A DNA stretch of 64,000 nucleotides from DATBGO01 sp963840095 (lineage in GTDB: Bacteria; Actinomycetota; Actinomycetes; Streptosporangiales; Streptosporangiaceae): the NCBI GenBank assembly GCA_963840095.1, contig CAWIXN010000003.1, positions 124,001 through 188,000 on the forward strand. Reading direction: 5' to 3'. The position numbers were made by a program, and so were the translations under genes. The notes beneath the pieces are model-generated. The model worked only from the letters and a program-made list of their open reading frames with translations, made no database searches and had not been told where the DNA came from. Position 1 is the stretch's first letter. Each line of letters starts with the position of its first letter. Below are positions 1-7,132 of this stretch, piece by piece.

Positions 1-245
1 AACAGAGATATTACTGCCGTGACCGGTGTTATTACTGTCGGTAGTGGAAAGGATCGGATCCGTGACTAAGAGGCCGGGCTAGCGAGAGCGATGCCGCTGA
101 TTATGACAATTTCGTCATTCAGGACCTGCGTTCTTGCCGTGCTCCGCGCACCGATCGCAAGATCAGGACCATAAATGGCTTCCGGTCCGCGGCGCGAAGG
201 CGGCCGGCCGGTGTGGCGTGCCGTGCAGAAGCGAGGTGGTGGCTG
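1..245 (+). promoter_or_regulatory. Upstream region of the oxidase operon with operator-like repeats
   Basis: No convincing gene is seen here. The 8-mer TATTACTG occurs at 9-16 and again at 30-37, a spacing of 21 bp or two helical turns, which suits a regulator bound twice on one face of the DNA. An inverted repeat ATGAC-AATTTC-GTCAT lies at 103-118. I could not assign a clear -35/-10 pair. That these control the oxidase operon is inference from position. Confidence 0.3.
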
Positions 246-926
246 GTGTCGTTGCCGGCCCGGATCGTTACCGTGACCGTGGCATTCCTCGCCGTGGTCG
301 CGGGCGTGGTGTTCGTCGTGACTCACTACCTGCTCGCCAGCCCGCCGGTGGAAGACTTCACGGTCGGCCACTCGGCAGGCCAGTCGGTGAACATCACGAT
401 GCAGACCGACGCGGTGACCACGGTCAGCTCGGTGGGCAACCATCCCACCTGGGTCACCTACTTCATCAAGAGCCCGCAGACCGGGGCCTGGGTGCACACG
501 ACGCTGTTCAAGGTCCCCGCCCATACCCGGGTGAACGTGACGATCCTCGGCTACGACGGCTCCACGCCGCTCCGCAACCAGGTCTGGGGCCAGGTCACCG
601 GCACGATCGGCGGGGTCGCGTTCTACGGCGGCAAGCCGGTCAAGACGGTGAACGGGTGGAACGGCCCGTATCTCATCCAGCACACCTTCGCGATCCCGGG
701 CATCAACCTGAACGTTCCCGTCGAAGCGGGACCGGGGACCTGCATGAACGCTCCGTGCACGAACAATCAGCACTCGACCACCACATTCAGCTTCATCACC
801 CCGTCCCAGGCCGGCGTCTACCACTGGCAGTGCTTCGTCCCCTGCGGGCTTGCGTTTCTCGACGGCAATGGCGGTCCCATGCAGACAATCGGCTACATGA
901 CCGGCAACATGACGGTGGAGTCCTGA
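246..926 (+). CDS. Membrane-anchored cupredoxin-like protein with a degenerate CuA motif
   Basis: The 226-residue protein has one N-terminal membrane segment (residues about 5-28) followed by an exported beta-rich domain. The domain resembles the CuA domain of oxidase subunit II: His146 sits in QHTF, and Cys196 and Cys200 form CxxxC in HWQCFVPCG. The second CuA histidine, four residues after the second Cys, is Phe, and the nearest Met (Met212) is displaced, so a normal binuclear CuA site is unlikely; a mononuclear or redesigned copper site is possible. GTG at 246 is chosen because gaggtgg lies at 233-239; GTG at 213 is the longer alternative. Its stop overlaps the start of coxB (TGATG), so the two are probably translationally coupled. 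Function is inferred from the fold motif and operon only. Confidence 0.7.
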   Translation: MSLPARIVTVTVAFLAVVAGVVFVVTHYLLASPPVEDFTVGHSAGQSVNITMQTDAVTTVSSVGNHPTWVTYFIKSPQTGAWVHTTLFKVPAHTRVNVTILGYDGSTPLRNQVWGQVTGTIGGVAFYGGKPVKTVNGWNGPYLIQHTFAIPGINLNVPVEAGPGTCMNAPCTNNQHSTTTFSFITPSQAGVYHWQCFVPCGLAFLDGNGGPMQTIGYMTGNMTVES

Positions 927-1888
927 TGGCGGCGGCAGCGGAGGTGCCGGCCGCGCCGTCGGGCGGAGCCGGCGAGCCACGCCACGGTCTGCGGATCTTC
1001 CTGATCTGGCTGCCGCTGGCGCTGATCGCGGACGTGATCATCATCTTCGTGTGGGGACCGCACCTGCCACCGGGCGGGATGTCAACCTCGGCCCGCAGTC
1101 AGCAGGTCGACTTCACCGTGCTGGGGGCCATCGCCGCCCCGGTCATGCTGTTCGTGCTCACCTATTTCGGCTACGCGCTGATCGTCTGGCGGCACCGCGA
1201 AGGTGACGACACCGACGGCCCGCCGACCCACGGGAACACCCGGATCGCCTTCACCTGGATCGCGACGACCACCGTGATCGTGATCGCGCTGGCCATCTAC
1301 GGCACGATATTCCTGTGGCTGCCTGCCGGCGCCGGGGCGGGGGAAGGCAACACGCCGATCTGGCGGCCGAGCGGCGGGGCCCCGCTGCAGGTGCAGGTGA
1401 TCGGCCAGCAGTGGCGCTGGACCTACCGCTACCCGCAGTTCGGCGGGTTCGAGACCACCTCCCTGGTGCTGCCGGTGGGCGAGAACATCCAGTTCAACGT
1501 GACCTCCCTGGACGTGATCCACAGCTTCTGGGCCTACCAGCTCGCCGTGAAGGCTGACGCGAACCCCGGTATCAATAACGTGGCGTATACCAAGGCCCTG
1601 CACACCGGATTCGTGCAGGTGCGCTGCGCTGAGCTGTGCGGGCTGTGGCACGCGGACATGACCACCTCAGGCGTGGTGGTGTCGGTCGCCGCCTTCCGGG
1701 CCTGGGCCAGGGTCACCGAGATCCAGCTCGCCGCACTGACCAAGAACCTGCCGCCATACGCGCTGACTTATGACGCCAATCAGATCCCTCAGCTGGGCAC
1801 GTCGTTCACGGCGCCGCCGCCTAAGGGTGCCGGGCTGACCGGAGCGGGCGGCGGCTACTACGGCGGTCAGTACCCGGTGCAGCCGTGA
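926..1888 (+). CDS. coxB: Cytochrome c oxidase subunit II
   Basis: This 320-residue protein carries the CuA centre that takes electrons from cytochrome c. CuA ligands are all visible: His199 (in DVIHSFW), Cys234, Glu236 (backbone), Cys238, His242 and Met245 in RCAELCGLWHADM. Three hydrophobic segments lie near residues 25-45, 70-92 and 113-135, one more than the usual two; the first may act as signal or anchor. The C-terminus is a Gly/Pro/Tyr-rich tail. The ATG overlaps the stop of the upstream cupredoxin gene. A longer in-frame reading from 134 exists but overlaps that gene and has no support. Confidence 0.93.
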   Translation: MAAAAEVPAAPSGGAGEPRHGLRIFLIWLPLALIADVIIIFVWGPHLPPGGMSTSARSQQVDFTVLGAIAAPVMLFVLTYFGYALIVWRHREGDDTDGPPTHGNTRIAFTWIATTTVIVIALAIYGTIFLWLPAGAGAGEGNTPIWRPSGGAPLQVQVIGQQWRWTYRYPQFGGFETTSLVLPVGENIQFNVTSLDVIHSFWAYQLAVKADANPGINNVAYTKALHTGFVQVRCAELCGLWHADMTTSGVVVSVAAFRAWARVTEIQLAALTKNLPPYALTYDANQIPQLGTSFTAPPPKGAGLTGAGGGYYGGQYPVQP

Positions 1889-1945
1889 CCGGGCCGTGGA
1901 CCGCCCGCCCGCTTACTGCCGTTCCTTCCGTGAAGGGGTGACCGG

Positions 1946-3910
1946 ATGGCCATCGAAATAGAGCCGGAGAAGGCCCAGCACCCCGGCGGGCGCGGGCCAG
2001 GCGGCGCGGCGCGCAGCCGTCCCTGGTGGATGCGCCCGGCCATCCACACCGGGATCCTCGGCGCGGTCGTCGGCTACCTGATCGGACACTGGCTCGGCAA
2101 CTTCCTGGCCAGCGGCTATCAGCAGGTCCAGAACTCCGGCGAGAACGATCTCGCGATCATTCTCGGCTATCTCATCGGGACGGTGGGCTGGCTGGCCGGG
2201 CTGGGAGTCTTCAACGACCTGTTGCGCCAGATGGCCGGATGGCCGGTGCCGGTCCGCGAGGAGGAGCACGCGGCGGCCGCGGGCATGGCGAGGTACTTCA
2301 GGTACTCCCTGGACCACAAGGTGGTCGGCCTCCAGTACCTGGTCGGGATGATCGCCTACTTCCTGACCGGCGGCCTGCTCGCGATAGCGATCAGGACCGA
2401 GCTGCTGTCGCCCTCGTATCACGTCTTCAGCTCGGCCACTTACACCGCGATCGTCGGCGAGCACGGCACGATGATGATGATGATGATGTCATCGGTCGTC
2501 CTCGGGCCGCTCGGCAACTACCTGGTGCCGCTGATGATCGGCTCGAAGCGGATGGCCTTCCCGAGGCTCGAGGCACTGTCCTTCTGGCTGACCCCCGCCG
2601 CGTACCTGGTGCTGCTGTCCGGGCTGCTGTGGGGCGGCTTCCCGTTCGGCTGGACCGGGTACGCGCCGCTGTCGATCCAGGCCACCCAGGGCGCCGACGC
2701 CTACGCGTTCGCGTTCGGCCTGATGGGCCTGTCGCTGATCCTGCTCGGTTTCAACCTGGTCGTCACGATCATCTGCTACCGCGCGCCAGGGATGCGCTGG
2801 AGCCGGCTCCCGGTCTTCGTGTGGGCCAATCTCACGACCGGGCTCATTATGGTGCTCGCCGGGCCGGTCCTGGTCGGCGGGATGTACATGATGATCACTG
2901 ACCGGACGGTGCAGACGGCGTTCTTCGTCGATGATCTCGGCGGCAGCAGCTATCTGTACCAGAACCTGTTCTGGTTCTTCGGCCATCCCGAGGTCTACAT
3001 CCTGGCCCTGCCCGGCTTCGGCATCGTCTCGGAGATCATCCCGGTGTTCTGCCGGAAACCGCTGTTCGGCTACCGGGTGGCGGCCGCCGGGATGATCGGG
3101 GTGACGCTGCTCAGCTTCTTCGTCTGGCAGCATCACCTGTTCGTGAGCGGGATCAACCCGGACATGCGGCCGCTGTTCATGCTGACCACCGAGCTGATCT
3201 CGGTCCCGACCGGGTTCATCTACCTGGTGGCGATGGGCACGTTCTGGAAGGCGAAGATCCGCTTCACGGTGCCGATGCTGTTCGCGCTCGGCATGTACTT
3301 CAACTTCCTGATCGGCGGGATCACCGGCGTGTTCGTTTCCGACGCGCCCGCCGACACCACCGAGCACGGCAGCTTCTTCGTGATGGCGCACTTCCACTAC
3401 ACGATCATGGGCGGGCTGATCTTCGCGTTCATGGCCGGCCTGTACTACTGGCTGCCGAAGATGATGGGGATCAGGCTGAACCAGACCCTGGGGAAGATCC
3501 ACTTCTGGACGATGTTCATCTTCTTCAACTCGACCTTCCTGCCGCTGTTCGCGGTCGGGCTGGCTGGCCAGCCGCGCCGGGTGTACACCTACGCGCGCAG
3601 CCTGGAGACGCTGAACGACTGGGTGTCGATCTCGTCCTTCCTGCTCGGCGTCTCGATCCTGATCTTCGTGTTCAACTTCGTGATGTCGACGCTGTTCTGG
3701 CGGGTGCGCGAAGTGAGCAACCCGTGGCAGTCCCGCGGGCTGGAGTGGCAGGTGTCCTCGCCGCCTCCGGCCGGCAACTTCGCCCACGTCCCCGTGGTGC
3801 TGTCGGCGCCCTATGACTACGGCGATCCGAATGCACTGCCGGTCGCGGACCTGGATCCGCCGGCCGGCGTGCTCTCGGCCGCGTACGCCGACGCAGGAGT
3901 GGTGGAATAG
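1946..3910 (+). CDS. coxA: Cytochrome c oxidase subunit I lacking usual D- and K-channel residues
   Basis: The 654-residue catalytic subunit reduces oxygen at a haem-CuB site. Haem and CuB ligands are present: His173 (EHGT, low-spin haem), HPEVY at 347-351 with the cross-linking Tyr351, His396-His397, and HFHY at 482-485. Two extra hydrophobic segments (about 30-55 and 65-90) precede the canonical first helix, giving about 14 helices. The D-channel entry motif normally GAPDMAFPR reads GSKRMAFPR, with Arg202 in place of Asp; the following Asn pair is also absent. The K-channel PTGxK reads PTGFI, with Ile425 in place of Lys. Six consecutive Met codons (176-181) follow the haem-binding His. The Tyr and Glu of HPEVY argue for an oxygen reductase rather than a NO reductase. 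Confidence 0.93.
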   Translation: MAIEIEPEKAQHPGGRGPGGAARSRPWWMRPAIHTGILGAVVGYLIGHWLGNFLASGYQQVQNSGENDLAIILGYLIGTVGWLAGLGVFNDLLRQMAGWPVPVREEEHAAAAGMARYFRYSLDHKVVGLQYLVGMIAYFLTGGLLAIAIRTELLSPSYHVFSSATYTAIVGEHGTMMMMMMSSVVLGPLGNYLVPLMIGSKRMAFPRLEALSFWLTPAAYLVLLSGLLWGGFPFGWTGYAPLSIQATQGADAYAFAFGLMGLSLILLGFNLVVTIICYRAPGMRWSRLPVFVWANLTTGLIMVLAGPVLVGGMYMMITDRTVQTAFFVDDLGGSSYLYQNLFWFFGHPEVYILALPGFGIVSEIIPVFCRKPLFGYRVAAAGMIGVTLLSFFVWQHHLFVSGINPDMRPLFMLTTELISVPTGFIYLVAMGTFWKAKIRFTVPMLFALGMYFNFLIGGITGVFVSDAPADTTEHGSFFVMAHFHYTIMGGLIFAFMAGLYYWLPKMMGIRLNQTLGKIHFWTMFIFFNSTFLPLFAVGLAGQPRRVYTYARSLETLNDWVSISSFLLGVSILIFVFNFVMSTLFWRVREVSNPWQSRGLEWQVSSPPPAGNFAHVPVVLSAPYDYGDPNALPVADLDPPAGVLSAAYADAGVVE

Positions 3911-3912
3911 CG

Positions 3913-4581
3913 ATGGCCGAGACAACTAGCCCGGTCCCGGCCGAGGTGGACCGGGAGGCCGAAGAAGCCGGTTTCTACCACGAGGCCGCGCTCAACGCCG
4001 CGTGGACCGGGTCGCGGCTGGCCATCGGCGCCATGACCTTTGCCTTCGGGGCGTTCGTGTTCGCCTACTTCTACCTGCGGTCGCTGAACTCGCACGGGAT
4101 GTGGCATCCGGCGGGATTCAAGGGCCCGCAGCCCTGGGCGGGCGCGGTGATCATGGCGCTGATAGTGGTCAGCGCGCTGGTGCAGTCAGCCGGACTGCAG
4201 CGGATCAAGGCCGGGAAGAAGGCGCCCTGGCAGGCCGCCGCCGTGGCTGCCCTGGTCCTCGGCCTCGCCGCGGTGGCGCTGCAGGTCTGGCAGCTGCTTA
4301 ACCTGCCCTTCTACCCGGGCAGCGCGGGCTTCGCCAGTGTCTTCGTGGGCGCCACGCCGGTGTTCCTGGTGGTGGCCTTCGGCGCGATGATCTGGCTGGA
4401 GATTCTCATCATGCGGGCCCGGCCGATCCCGCCGATCTCGTTTGTCGAGCAGCCGCCGACCTACGTGGAAGCGTTCGCCGTGCAGCGCTTCCAGTCGTCG
4501 CTGAGCGCCTTCACCATAGTGTGGAACTACCTGGCGCTGGTGGCATTCGTGCTCTGGGTGCTCTTCTACCTGACGGTCTGA
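3913..4581 (+). CDS. coxC: Cytochrome c oxidase subunit III
   Basis: This 222-residue membrane protein has about five hydrophobic helices and matches subunit III of haem-copper oxidases, including the N-terminal WTGSRLAIGAMTF helix and the conserved Glu in MIWLEIL. Subunit III stabilises subunit I and has no redox cofactor. Its ATG lies two bases after the coxA stop, so the two are co-translated. The short five-helix form is common in bacterial operons of the order II-I-III. Confidence 0.9.
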   Translation: MAETTSPVPAEVDREAEEAGFYHEAALNAAWTGSRLAIGAMTFAFGAFVFAYFYLRSLNSHGMWHPAGFKGPQPWAGAVIMALIVVSALVQSAGLQRIKAGKKAPWQAAAVAALVLGLAAVALQVWQLLNLPFYPGSAGFASVFVGATPVFLVVAFGAMIWLEILIMRARPIPPISFVEQPPTYVEAFAVQRFQSSLSAFTIVWNYLALVAFVLWVLFYLTV

Positions 4582-4598
4582 CCAGAAAGGAGCGGCTC

Positions 4599-4646
4599 AT
4601 GGCGGGGGTGCAGGCCGGCTCTCGCTCTGGTCCGGGATCCATATGA
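4599..4646 (+). CDS. 15-codon leader ORF coupled to the ctaG-like gene
   Basis: An ATG at 4599 follows a strong ribosome-binding site (aaaggag at 4587-4593) and opens a 15-codon ORF, MAGVQAGSRSGPGSI. Its TGA (4644-4646) overlaps the ATG (4643) of the next gene in the arrangement ATATGA. The ctaG-like gene has no Shine-Dalgarno sequence of its own, so ribosomes probably reach it through this leader. The peptide has no recognisable function. This is inferred from sequence arrangement only. Confidence 0.55.
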   Translation: MAGVQAGSRSGPGSI

Positions 4647-5614
4647 CCCACGTCCTCGCGCACTGGCAGGCCAGCCTGGTGTTCCTGGTCCTGTGCGGCC
4701 TGGTCCTGGCGCTGCACCTGACCGGGCTGCCCCGGGTCAGGGCGGCAGCCAGCGCGGCGGAGGGTTCGCCGGAAGGCTCGCCGGGCCGCGTGCATCCGGC
4801 CCGCGAGGCGGCCGCGTTCTACGGCGGCCTGTTCGCGGTGGCCCTGGCCGTGCTTCCGCCGGTGGGCTACTGGTCGGGTGTGTATCTCTGGGTCCGGGCC
4901 CTGCAGGACCTCCTGCTCGCGGTCGTGGCTCCGTCGCTGATCGTGATCGGTGCGCCCTGGCTGGCCCTCTCGGCCGGCCTGGCCGTGGCGGTCCGCCGGC
5001 CGCCGCCAGAGCAGGCCCGGCGGGCGAGCCGGCCGCGCTCCGCCGCGCCACCGGCAGGCTGGTGGCTGGCCTGGCCGGTCGGTGCCGCGGTGGTTTTCAA
5101 CGTCGTCTGGCTCGGGTGGCACATCCCGGTGCTCTACGACGCCGCCGTGACGAGCCAGGCCGCGCGGTACGCCGAGTACGCCACCTTCCTGGCGGCCGGG
5201 ATCTGGTTCTGGCTGCAGCTGATCGGCTCGCGTCCGTCCAGCCCGGCGGCGCCGCCGCCGCGAAGACTGGCGCTCCTGATCGGCACCGCCGCCGCCGACA
5301 CGGTGCTCGGCATGATCCTGGTCTTCGGATCCGGGCTGCTGTACCACGCCTATGCCGCCCCGGCGCGCCCGCTCCCGCTCGTGATCGATGATCAGCAGCT
5401 GGCCGGAGCGGTGCTGTGGATGGGAATCCTGCCGAGTTTGATCATTGCCGCCATGGCCATCCTGATGACCTGGCTCGACCATGAAGAGCGCGACGATCCC
5501 TCGCGTGACCTGGAACGGCTGACCAGGCCGCGGCCGGCCGGGTGGCCATCCAGCGGCAGGTCCGGGGTGGCCGGCTGGCCGTCCCGGCGTGGTGACCGGC
5601 GGCCTGCGGCGTGA
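4643..5614 (+). CDS. ctaG: CtaG-like cytochrome c oxidase assembly protein
   Basis: A 323-residue polytopic membrane protein with about seven hydrophobic segments and the family motif LQDLLLAVVAPSLIVIG near residues 91-107 (usually LQHMLLMLVAPPLLVLG), with the typical His replaced by Asp at QD. It fits the caa3-type CtaG family, thought to help place copper in the oxidase. A conserved WLGWHIPVLYDAA stretch lies near 150-165. The C-terminus is cytosolic and Arg/Pro-rich. The start overlaps the stop of the 15-codon leader. Confidence 0.82.
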   Translation: MTHVLAHWQASLVFLVLCGLVLALHLTGLPRVRAAASAAEGSPEGSPGRVHPAREAAAFYGGLFAVALAVLPPVGYWSGVYLWVRALQDLLLAVVAPSLIVIGAPWLALSAGLAVAVRRPPPEQARRASRPRSAAPPAGWWLAWPVGAAVVFNVVWLGWHIPVLYDAAVTSQAARYAEYATFLAAGIWFWLQLIGSRPSSPAAPPPRRLALLIGTAAADTVLGMILVFGSGLLYHAYAAPARPLPLVIDDQQLAGAVLWMGILPSLIIAAMAILMTWLDHEERDDPSRDLERLTRPRPAGWPSSGRSGVAGWPSRRGDRRPAA

Positions 5615-5648
5615 AGACACCAGGCTTTAGCACCTCAAGGAGGATAGC

Positions 5649-6104
5649 GTGACTGGATCAGTGCTGGCGGTCACGATCAATGCCCAAGCCGGCTCGTACC
5701 TTAGCTGGGCGTTTCCGCTGGGCCTGTTCTGTGTCATCGCCGGAGTCCTTTACCTGGTGCTGTTCTACCTGCCGCGCCCGCGGGTCCCGGCCCGCCGGCT
5801 CGCTGCGGCCCAGGCGGTTGCGCCGGATGATGCCGGCACCGCGCACGCAGCAGCCGTGGCGACGGGCATGCCGACGGCGGCCGGAGGCGGCAGCACCGAG
5901 GGCGGCCTGGAGCGGCCGGAGGCCCACGGGACGCCCGGGGCAGGCGCGACCGCCGCCGAGCCTGCGGCTGACGCGTCACCTACTGCGGCCGGCCCGGGCG
6001 GTTCCGCGGCTGCCGCGGGGCCGAGTAACGTATCTGGCCAGGAGGGCGCCCCGGCTAAGGCCGAGGAGCCAGGCACCACCGATGGCACGGAGGCCAGCGA
6101 GTGA
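5649..6104 (+). CDS. Small single-pass membrane protein of the oxidase operon
   Basis: This 151-residue protein has one membrane segment (residues about 18-40, WAFPLGLFCVIAGVLYLVLF) and a long Ala/Gly/Pro/Glu-rich cytosolic tail of low complexity. GTG at 5649 is preceded by aaggagg with good spacing. The gene ends inside the start of ctaB (GTGA overlap), placing it firmly in the operon. It could be a small accessory subunit or assembly helper; no family is recognised. Confidence 0.7.
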   Translation: MTGSVLAVTINAQAGSYLSWAFPLGLFCVIAGVLYLVLFYLPRPRVPARRLAAAQAVAPDDAGTAHAAAVATGMPTAAGGGSTEGGLERPEAHGTPGAGATAAEPAADASPTAAGPGGSAAAAGPSNVSGQEGAPAKAEEPGTTDGTEASE

Positions 6105-7054
6105 CTCAGGTGACCGGCAGCCTGCCCGCGCAGGTCGGCGTCCCCGTCAGCGGGCGGCGCCCGGTCCGGCTGGTCGCGAGGTCGCTTTTCCTGCTGACCA
6201 AGCCGCGGATCATCGAGTTGCTGCTGGTCACCACGCTGCCGACGATGTTCCTCGCGCAGCGGGGACTGCCGTCCGCCCGGCTGGTGGGGCTCACGCTGCT
6301 CGGCGGCGCACTCGCCGCGGCCAGCGCCAACACGATCAACTGCTACCTCGACCGGGACATCGACGCCGTGATGCGGCGCACGTCGCGCCGCCCGCTCGTC
6401 GCCAAGGGCGGCCAGGCGGTTATCAGGCCCGGCGAGGCGCTGGCGTCGGGCATCCTGCTCGGCGCGGCCTCCACCCTGCTGTTCGGGCTGCTGGTCAACT
6501 GGCTCGCTGCGGCGCTCGCCGTCGGCGCGATCCTGTTCTATGTCTTCGTCTACACCCTCGGGCTGAAGCGCAGGACCGCATCCAACATCGTGATTGGCGG
6601 CGCGGCGGGCTGCTTTCCGGTCCTGGTCGGCTGGGCGGCCGTCACCGGGACCGTCAGCCTGCCCGCCATCGTGCTGTTCGCGGTCATCTTCTTCTGGACG
6701 CCGCCGCACTTCTGGGCGCTCGCGATGAAGTTCCGCGACGACTACGCGGCGGCCAGCGTGCCGATGCTGCCGGTCGTGGCGTCGCCTGCGACGGTCACCC
6801 GTAAGATCCTCGTCTACTCCTACGTGATGGTCGCCGCCACGCTCGCGCTCGTTCCCTATGCCGGCTGGCTGTACGGCTGCTTCGCCGCCGGGCTGGGCGT
6901 GTGGTTCCTCGCCGAGGCACACCGGCTCAAGGCGCGCGTCGCGGCTGGCGAGGCGCCCGCCCCGATGCGGCTGTTCCATCAGTCGATCGCCTACCTCACC
7001 CTGCTGTTCGCCGCCGTGGCGGTTGCTGCCCTGATCCCGCTCGGCCGCTGGTAG
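6101..7054 (+). CDS. ctaB: Protohaem IX farnesyltransferase (haem O synthase)
   Basis: The 317-residue UbiA-family prenyltransferase converts haem B to haem O by adding a farnesyl group. The prenyl-diphosphate motif NCYLDRDIDAVMRRTSRRP sits near residue 77, and a second conserved region FFWTPPHFWALAMKFRDDY near 192-210. Eight to nine membrane helices are apparent. GTG at 6101 overlaps the previous stop, with a ggagg-like site just upstream. No haem A synthase (ctaA) is in the window, so whether the oxidase carries haem O or A is open. Confidence 0.95.
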   Translation: MTQVTGSLPAQVGVPVSGRRPVRLVARSLFLLTKPRIIELLLVTTLPTMFLAQRGLPSARLVGLTLLGGALAAASANTINCYLDRDIDAVMRRTSRRPLVAKGGQAVIRPGEALASGILLGAASTLLFGLLVNWLAAALAVGAILFYVFVYTLGLKRRTASNIVIGGAAGCFPVLVGWAAVTGTVSLPAIVLFAVIFFWTPPHFWALAMKFRDDYAAASVPMLPVVASPATVTRKILVYSYVMVAATLALVPYAGWLYGCFAAGLGVWFLAEAHRLKARVAAGEAPAPMRLFHQSIAYLTLLFAAVAVAALIPLGRW

Positions 7055-7092
7055 CGATCCCGCTCGGCCGCTGCGTTAACATTTCCGGCGGG

Positions 7093-7122
7093 TTGACCTG
7101 CCGATGAGACCAGATGGGTAAT
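7093..7122 (+). promoter_or_regulatory. Probable promoter giving a leaderless transcript
   Basis: TTGACC at 7093-7098 and GGTAAT at 7117-7122 are 18 bp apart. The expected start point is close to ATG 7133, and no ribosome-binding site precedes that ATG. This supports a leaderless mRNA and argues against ATG 7121, which lies inside the -10 element. Confidence 0.5.
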
Positions 7123-7132
7123 GCTTGGACAC

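Noticed and set aside
134..925. A longer start for subunit II
   Set aside because: The extension overlaps the cupredoxin gene in another frame, and coxB has an ATG directly at the overlap.
1946..3910. Subunit I as a nitric oxide reductase
   Set aside because: HPEVY with the cross-link Tyr and a true CuA subunit II favour an oxygen reductase; NO reductases lack this Tyr.
2489..3925. A long minus-strand frame opposite subunit I
   Set aside because: Composition is Arg/His/Gln-rich and it mirrors a certain membrane-protein gene.
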